Assembly: GCA_000799755.1 (NCBI GenBank)
Contig: JUHI01000022.1
Span: 1 to 64,000 of the forward strand
DNA: 64,000 bases
Source: Martinezella tropici
Lineage (GTDB): Bacteria > Pseudomonadota > Alphaproteobacteria > Rhizobiales > Rhizobiaceae
Reading direction: 5' to 3'
Positions 59,008 to 64,000 of the stretch are shown one piece after another (position 1 is the stretch's first letter; each line of letters begins with the position of its first letter). The notes below the pieces were generated by a model. That model was not told the DNA's origin, made no database searches, and saw nothing but the letters and a program-made list of their open reading frames with translations. The position numbers were made by a program, and so were the translations under genes.

Positions 59008-61071
59008 TCAGACGCTTCTCCCATCTCGCTCGCGAATGAGCAGCAAGCCTTCCTCACTCACTTCAAGCTCCTGACCGGCGATCACCAACGATGTCGCCGT
59101 CGCCTCCTCGACGATGAGGGGGCCGGCGATCTTTTCGAAAGGCGGCAGCCGCGTGCGCTCGTAGACGGGGCAGGACACCCATCCGGTCGCCCCGCCGAAA
59201 TAAACGTCGCGATATCCTTTGAAGGCTGTCGCCAGCGAGCGGTCTGCACCAGCGAGTTTCGGGATAGCGATGATCGGGCCGTGGAGCACCGCCTCCAGAT
59301 GGATCATCGTGATCTCCACAGGCGAACCGGGCAGGCTGAACGTATAGGCACGCTCATGCGCGGCATGGAAGCGTTCCGCAAAGCTTTCGGCATCACCCTC
59401 CATTTCGAAAAGAGCGAAGACACCATGTTCCTGCCCGCGATACCGGGCTTCGACACGGCAGGCATAGCGTATCTCGGCTGCGTCGCCTTTGGAGAAGTAC
59501 TTGACCGCCTCACGCTTCAACTCGTCAAAGCGGCGCTTCAGATTGCTGATGGCGTCCGGGTCGAGGGGCGCGAACCACGTGCTGCGGAAATCGGCGCGCG
59601 GCTCCGCCGCCAGCATTCCCCAGGCCGAAAAGATGCCGGGATGCGGGGGGACTACAGTCATCTTCACGCCGAGATCACGCCCGAGGCGTGCGGCAAGCGC
59701 CGGACCCGCGCCTCCGGAAATGACGAAAGCCGCATCACGCGGATCGTGCCCGCGCTGAACCGTCACCAGCTTCAGCGCATTGATCATCGAGGCATGAGCG
59801 ATTTCGACGATCGCGAGAGCCGCATCCTCGACCGACAGCCCCATCGGCCCGGCAACCGTGGCGATGGCGGCAGCGGCCCTGGATTTGTCGAGCCGCATCT
59901 GGCCGCCGGCAAAGCTTGCCGGATCGAAAATGCCGAGTGTCAGCAACGCGTCGGAAAGGGTGGGCTTGGTCCCGCCGCGGCCGTAGCAGGCAGGCCCCGG
60001 TGTCGAGCCGGCACTTTCCGGTCCGACGCAAAGTGCGCCGCGCTCGTCGATGCGGGCAATCGAGCCGCCGCCGGCGCCGATTTCGACGATATCGACCACA
60101 GGCACCTGCACCGGATAGCCGGGCGCGATGCGGGTATGCTCGAGCTTGTATTCGCTATCGAGCGTCGGACTGTCGTCATGGATCAAAGAGCATTTCGCCG
60201 TCGTGCCGCCGACATCGAGCGACAGCACCTCGGATTCACCAAGCACGGTACCGATGCGCGCAGCACCCGCCACACCGCCGGCTGGTCCGGATTCCACAAG
60301 CGTCAGAGGACTTAACTGCGCCTGATCGAAGGTGGAAATACCGCCATTCGACTGCATGGCATAGTAGGGGCAGGTGAGATCGCGTTCGGTCAACGCACTT
60401 TCAAGCCGGGCAAAATAACGCTTGATGATCGGCTGCACATAGGCATTGAGCACGGCCGTATTGGAGCGCTCATATTCCCGCCACTGACGGGAAACTTCGT
60501 GGCTGGCGCAGACGGTCACGTCAGGCAAAGCTTCAGCGATCGCTTTGGCGCAGGCAATCTCATGTTCGGGATTGACGTAGCTGTGAAGGAAAATGACGGC
60601 CACCGCCTCCACCTTGCGAGCGCGGCATTCACGGATGATCGGTTCGAGATCGCCAAGCTCGATCGGTGTCAGCACATGGCCTTTGGCGTCCATGCGCTCG
60701 CGCACCTCGAAGCGCAGGCTGCGCGGCACGAATGGTTCCGGGCTCTTGAACTGGAGATTATAGAGATCCGGGCGATTGCCGCGGCCGATCTCCAGCACGT
60801 CACGAAAGCCGGCGGTGGTGACAAGTGCGGTGCGAACGCCCTTTCGTTCGGTGATCGCGTTGATGACGGTCGTTCCGCCATGGGCGAAAAAGATCACGTC
60901 TCGCGTCGAAAGCCCGTCCTTCTTTTCGGCAAGTTCGATCGCCGTCAGCACGCCTTCGGACTGATCGTGAACGGTCGTGAGGCTCTTGGCGGTAAAGATT
61001 TCGCCCGTTCGCTCGTCATAGCCGACGAGGTCGGTAAAGGTGCCGCCCACATCCGTCGCCAGTCTGATCAT
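59008..61071 (-). CDS. hyuA: Hydantoinase/oxoprolinase subunit A (HyuA)
   Basis: A 687-residue ATP-dependent cyclic-amide hydrolase subunit of the acetone carboxylase/hydantoinase/5-oxoprolinase group. N-terminal ATDVGGTFTDLV is the ASKHA-like phosphate-binding motif; SLDVGGTTAKCSLI is the second. With HyuB it phosphorylates and opens rings such as 5-oxoproline or N-methylhydantoin. The start overlaps the hyuB stop by four bases. The exact substrate is not predictable from sequence alone. Confidence 0.92.
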   Translation of the reverse strand: MIRLATDVGGTFTDLVGYDERTGEIFTAKSLTTVHDQSEGVLTAIELAEKKDGLSTRDVIFFAHGGTTVINAITERKGVRTALVTTAGFRDVLEIGRGNRPDLYNLQFKSPEPFVPRSLRFEVRERMDAKGHVLTPIELGDLEPIIRECRARKVEAVAVIFLHSYVNPEHEIACAKAIAEALPDVTVCASHEVSRQWREYERSNTAVLNAYVQPIIKRYFARLESALTERDLTCPYYAMQSNGGISTFDQAQLSPLTLVESGPAGGVAGAARIGTVLGESEVLSLDVGGTTAKCSLIHDDSPTLDSEYKLEHTRIAPGYPVQVPVVDIVEIGAGGGSIARIDERGALCVGPESAGSTPGPACYGRGGTKPTLSDALLTLGIFDPASFAGGQMRLDKSRAAAAIATVAGPMGLSVEDAALAIVEIAHASMINALKLVTVQRGHDPRDAAFVISGGAGPALAARLGRDLGVKMTVVPPHPGIFSAWGMLAAEPRADFRSTWFAPLDPDAISNLKRRFDELKREAVKYFSKGDAAEIRYACRVEARYRGQEHGVFALFEMEGDAESFAERFHAAHERAYTFSLPGSPVEITMIHLEAVLHGPIIAIPKLAGADRSLATAFKGYRDVYFGGATGWVSCPVYERTRLPPFEKIAGPLIVEEATATSLVIAGQELEVSEEGLLLIRERDGRSV

Positions 61072-62747
61072 CGCGCCATCCCCTCTTCATATCCGTACAG
61101 ACCGCGCGCCACTTCGCTGGTGATATAACCGTCTTCGAGATCACGGCGGACCCGTTCCGGCTCGCGAGCTCGCGGGTCGCCCCAGCCGCCGCCGCCGCCG
61201 GTGATGATCCGCACCAGATCGCCGCGGTTCAGTCCGATATGCGGCTCGCGGCCGAAATTGCTGACATCACCGCCGTTGTCCTTTACCTGCAGGAGATTGA
61301 TGCTGCCCGGCTCGCCGCCTTCGATCCCCCATGGCGGCGTGTCGGTTCGCCCGAAACTGCAATAGGCCGAAGCACCGTCTCCGAGGACCTCATAATCGCG
61401 AATGACGCCAAAGCCGCCGCGACGGCGCCCGGCACCCGATCCACCCTCGACATTGAGCCCATAGCGGCGCACGAGCAAAGGAAAGCGTGCTTCGATCACT
61501 TCGACGGAGTAGTTATAGGTATCGCCATCGGTGAGCGCGATCAGCGCATTGGCGCCATCGCCGTCCCTGCTCGCACCCCAGCCGCCGTGCTGCGGCTCGA
61601 TATGGATGAATGGCTGTCCCGCCGCATCCTTACCGGCGATATAGACGACGCATAGGCTCGTATAGGAACCGGCGGAGAAGCGCTCGGGCATCAGCCCGGC
61701 AACGGCCTTCCAGACGAGTTCGGACGCATGCACCGAGCCCTCGTAATACCAGCCGGTCGGAGAGGGCTTCTCCGCGGTGAAAACCGAACCCTTCGGCGCT
61801 ATGACGGAGAGCGGCCGGAACCAACCCTCGTTGGAGGGGGCCTGCGGCGCAACCAGCGCCTTGAATATGGTGCGCACGGCCGAGTGCAGCGCGCCCGCCG
61901 CACAATTGATCGGGCCTGCGACCGCTGGCGGGCAACCGGTGAAATCCGCGGTGAGCCGATCTCCGGCGATCGTCACAGCCACCTTGACCTGGATAGAATC
62001 GGTAGTGACGCCATCACCGTCGATGATATCCGCTGCCTCATAGACACCATCTGGCAATGCAGCGATGGCGGCGCGCGCCTGCTTCTCGCTGACCGACAGG
62101 AGGTGGTCGAATGCGGCCTCGACGACATCGGTGCCATATTTACGGGCAAGTTCGCCCATGCGGCGCGCGGCAACGCGGACGGTCGCGACTTGAGCCGTGA
62201 GATCGCCGATGGCGACCTCAGGCAACCGGACATTCTCGCGGATGATACGCAGGACTTCGCCTGAAAAGCGGTCGCTGCGCACCACCTTCACACCGGGAAG
62301 CCTCAACCCTTCCTGGAAGACCGAGGTTGCATTGGGCGCAAGCGAACCCGGAACCGAGCCGCCGACATCGAGATAATGGGCTACGTTGATCGCATAGGCC
62401 AGTATGCGCCCATCGAAGAAGATCGGCTTGACGATGGCAAAATCGCAGGCATGCGTGCCGCCGGAATAGGGGTCGTTCGTCAACAGGATGTCGCCGTCCT
62501 GCAGATCATCGCCATAAAGCGCGATCAGCGATTTGACCTGAGTGCCGAACGTGCCGGTGAACAGGGTAATGCCGTTCATCTGCGCAACAAGCTCGCCTTC
62601 GCAAGTGAGAAGGCCACACGCGAAATCAAGGACCTCATAGATGACCGGGCTCATCGAAGTCCTGGCCATGACCACACCCATCTCGTCGACGGTGGCGGCC
62701 AGCTTGCCCTCGATAATCTCCTGCGTCACCGGATCGACGACGACCAC
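61068..62747 (-). CDS. hyuB: Hydantoinase/oxoprolinase subunit B (HyuB)
   Basis: A 559-residue partner of HyuA with the HyuB signatures MARTSMSPVIYE, NGITLFTGTFG, NDPYSGGTHACD and GGGGGWGDP near the C-terminus. GTG start with AGGGGG seven bases upstream. First gene of the operon, 114 bases from the LuxR/MalT-like gene on the same strand. Confidence 0.93.
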   Translation of the reverse strand: MVVVDPVTQEIIEGKLAATVDEMGVVMARTSMSPVIYEVLDFACGLLTCEGELVAQMNGITLFTGTFGTQVKSLIALYGDDLQDGDILLTNDPYSGGTHACDFAIVKPIFFDGRILAYAINVAHYLDVGGSVPGSLAPNATSVFQEGLRLPGVKVVRSDRFSGEVLRIIRENVRLPEVAIGDLTAQVATVRVAARRMGELARKYGTDVVEAAFDHLLSVSEKQARAAIAALPDGVYEAADIIDGDGVTTDSIQVKVAVTIAGDRLTADFTGCPPAVAGPINCAAGALHSAVRTIFKALVAPQAPSNEGWFRPLSVIAPKGSVFTAEKPSPTGWYYEGSVHASELVWKAVAGLMPERFSAGSYTSLCVVYIAGKDAAGQPFIHIEPQHGGWGASRDGDGANALIALTDGDTYNYSVEVIEARFPLLVRRYGLNVEGGSGAGRRRGGFGVIRDYEVLGDGASAYCSFGRTDTPPWGIEGGEPGSINLLQVKDNGGDVSNFGREPHIGLNRGDLVRIITGGGGGWGDPRAREPERVRRDLEDGYITSEVARGLYGYEEGMAR

Positions 62748-62861
62748 GAATCTACCCCCTCATTATTATATTCGCACGAGTGCAGATTAGGTGTTTTTTC
62801 GGCCGTCGATAGCCTTCCCGATGGGTGGGCATACATACCAAAACCTACCCGTTCGGGTAGG

Positions 62862-64000
62862 TTATCGATTGAGCATGCCCTTTTGGCGCGCTGCCGTCAC
62901 GGCCGCGGTCCGCGTCGAGACGTTGAGCTTTCCAAAGATATTGCGCAGATGAAACTTGATCGTATTGTCGGACAGCGCCAGCCTCCGGCCGATTTCCTTG
63001 TTGGAAAGCCCTGAGCTTAGCAGCTCCAGTACCATGCGTTCCCGGCCGGTAAAGACATATGCACCGTCCTCGGCGGCCTGCTCCTGCGCCGGCTCTCCAG
63101 TCACCAGCAGAGATTGGAGACGCTTTCGCGTGAGATTGGCGACGCTTTGATGATTGGCGAGTGTGCGAAGTTCGTCGAGACCCGTGGAATAGTCGAGATG
63201 AAGCAGCGCGCGGTAATCGCCAAGCGGCATCGTCAACACGAGATCGGAAAGGCGCGCGGCGGCAAGATCCGCACGACCTTCCGCCAGGAGGATCGCCATT
63301 TCGATGAGCGTAAGCTCGATCGTGCGCGGGACATGCGGCCGCTGCGCCTGTCGCGTCCTGAACTGATCGAAGACTTCGCGTGCCTTGGCCTTCTCGCCAA
63401 GGGCCAGGTAGGCGCGCGTCCAGAAGATCGCCGGCGTCGCCCCCCTCAAGTGGATAGCGAGCGTATTGGCGCGGTCCGAGACGATGGCCTGCATGCCGAA
63501 ACCGCTGGCCTCCGCATGTCGGATTGCCTGATCGAGATCACCCGACCCCATGAGCAGCATGGCGCGCTCGCCATCGATCAACCGCGTCAGCCGATCGAAG
63601 CCGCGACGGCGCGCCACGGCGCGAATGCGATCCATGGCCGCATGGGCGGCGAGCAAATCCTCGCGCATGCGCAAGACGCGCTGTTCGGCCATGAAGCCCG
63701 CGGCCAGAAGATCGAACCAGGTGTCATGAAGTTCGAGATGCGGCAGCGCCCATTTGAGGATTTCGGCGGCGACATCGACCTCGCCGCGCATCGACAGGAC
63801 TTCAGCCTTTAGAACCTGGCCGACAGCGTCGAAATCGCTGCCAGAGCCGATATTGGCCTGGGCTTCGCTGATCAGCTCTTCGTAGGAGGAAAGCGCGCTG
63901 GCGCAATCGCCCGAAAGAAAAAACGCCTGACCGACATGGGTATAGAGGTGCATCGCGCCAAAATCGGCACCACCGTCACGAAAGGCGCGCGTGGCCTGAT
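62862..64000 (-). CDS. LuxR/MalT-like regulator, C-terminal part (cut by window edge)
   Basis: About 378 residues are visible and the frame is open to the window edge, so the N-terminus (probably an ATPase domain as in MalT/LAL regulators) is missing. The visible part is a helical, TPR-like array followed by a C-terminal LuxR HTH (FTGRERMVLELLSSG, LSNKEIGRRLALSDNTIKFHL). It lies upstream of hyuB in the same direction and is the probable regulator of the hyu operon. Confidence 0.85.
   Translation of the reverse strand, partial: QATRAFRDGGADFGAMHLYTHVGQAFFLSGDCASALSSYEELISEAQANIGSGSDFDAVGQVLKAEVLSMRGEVDVAAEILKWALPHLELHDTWFDLLAAGFMAEQRVLRMREDLLAAHAAMDRIRAVARRRGFDRLTRLIDGERAMLLMGSGDLDQAIRHAEASGFGMQAIVSDRANTLAIHLRGATPAIFWTRAYLALGEKAKAREVFDQFRTRQAQRPHVPRTIELTLIEMAILLAEGRADLAAARLSDLVLTMPLGDYRALLHLDYSTGLDELRTLANHQSVANLTRKRLQSLLVTGEPAQEQAAEDGAYVFTGRERMVLELLSSGLSNKEIGRRLALSDNTIKFHLRNIFGKLNVSTRTAAVTAARQKGMLNR

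Noticed and set aside
1..64000. tRNA, rRNA, CRISPR array, plasmid replication or partition genes
   Set aside because: Looked for cloverleaf-like segments, regularly spaced repeats and repABC-like proteins on both strands; none recognised.

Overview
The window reads as a high-GC alphaproteobacterial accessory region, most likely a Rhizobiaceae (Rhizobium/Agrobacterium-type) plasmid or chromid. This rests on base composition, dense catabolic operons, many ABC uptake systems of the polyamine/opine (PotABCD-like) class, a rhizobial-style LuxR/LuxI pair, and paa gene content. The first ~2.4 kb is lower in GC and looks like a separate accessory segment. It holds an IS5-type transposase end that abuts a truncated membrane-anchored Mrr-like nuclease gene, a GIY-YIG-like small protein and a possible gene remnant.

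Layout. 1-2.4 kb: IS end and nuclease relics. 2.47-3.95 kb: TetR regulator and two tandem paralogues of unknown function (minus strand). 4.47-5.85 kb: convergent luxR/luxI whose 3' ends overlap. 6.0-20.4 kb: a near-complete phenylacetate (paa) catabolon. A fused hydratase/dehydrogenase is divergent from paaG-paaI-paaK-paaR. Opposite runs paaA-B-C-D-E, an extra PaaA/PaaC-like protein, paaZ, a thioesterase and a shortened paaY; paaX lies upstream of paaA. Similar TetR-type palindromes sit at both catabolic promoters. 20.4-25.7 kb: an Lrp/AsnC regulator divergent from a fused E1 2-oxoacid dehydrogenase, its E2, and an aromatic-type aminotransferase. Together these could feed phenylpyruvate into phenylacetyl-CoA. 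25.8-30.8 kb: an SsuABC/NMT1-like uptake system with a formylglycine-type sulfatase. 30.9-33.1 kb: MarR regulator and an MFS anion permease.

33.2-45.0 kb is a compact 12-gene minus-strand operon: ABC ATPase, two permeases, two SDRs, Tat-exported binding protein, second ABC ATPase, HpPgdA/cyclic-imidase-like hydrolase, Cys-containing small protein, COG0523 metal GTPase, a leaderless binding protein, and an amidase. A tandem-HTH GntR regulator is divergent from it. 46.7-50.9 kb is a pxpA-accB-accC-pxpB-pxpC operon with a divergent LysR gene; BC + BCCP + KipI/KipA is the domain set of urea carboxylase split into subunits. 52.2-54.3 kb holds orphan tadE/tadG. 54.9-62.7 kb is another ABC uptake system co-transcribed with hydantoinase/oxoprolinase hyuA/hyuB, followed by the C-terminal part of a MalT-like LuxR regulator that runs off the window.

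Working together: the left half converts aromatic amino acids and phenylacetate to central CoA intermediates. The right half looks like an island for uptake and opening of cyclic amides, imides, hydantoins or lactams, with three ring-opening systems each beside its own regulator. No rRNA, tRNA or CRISPR array was recognised.
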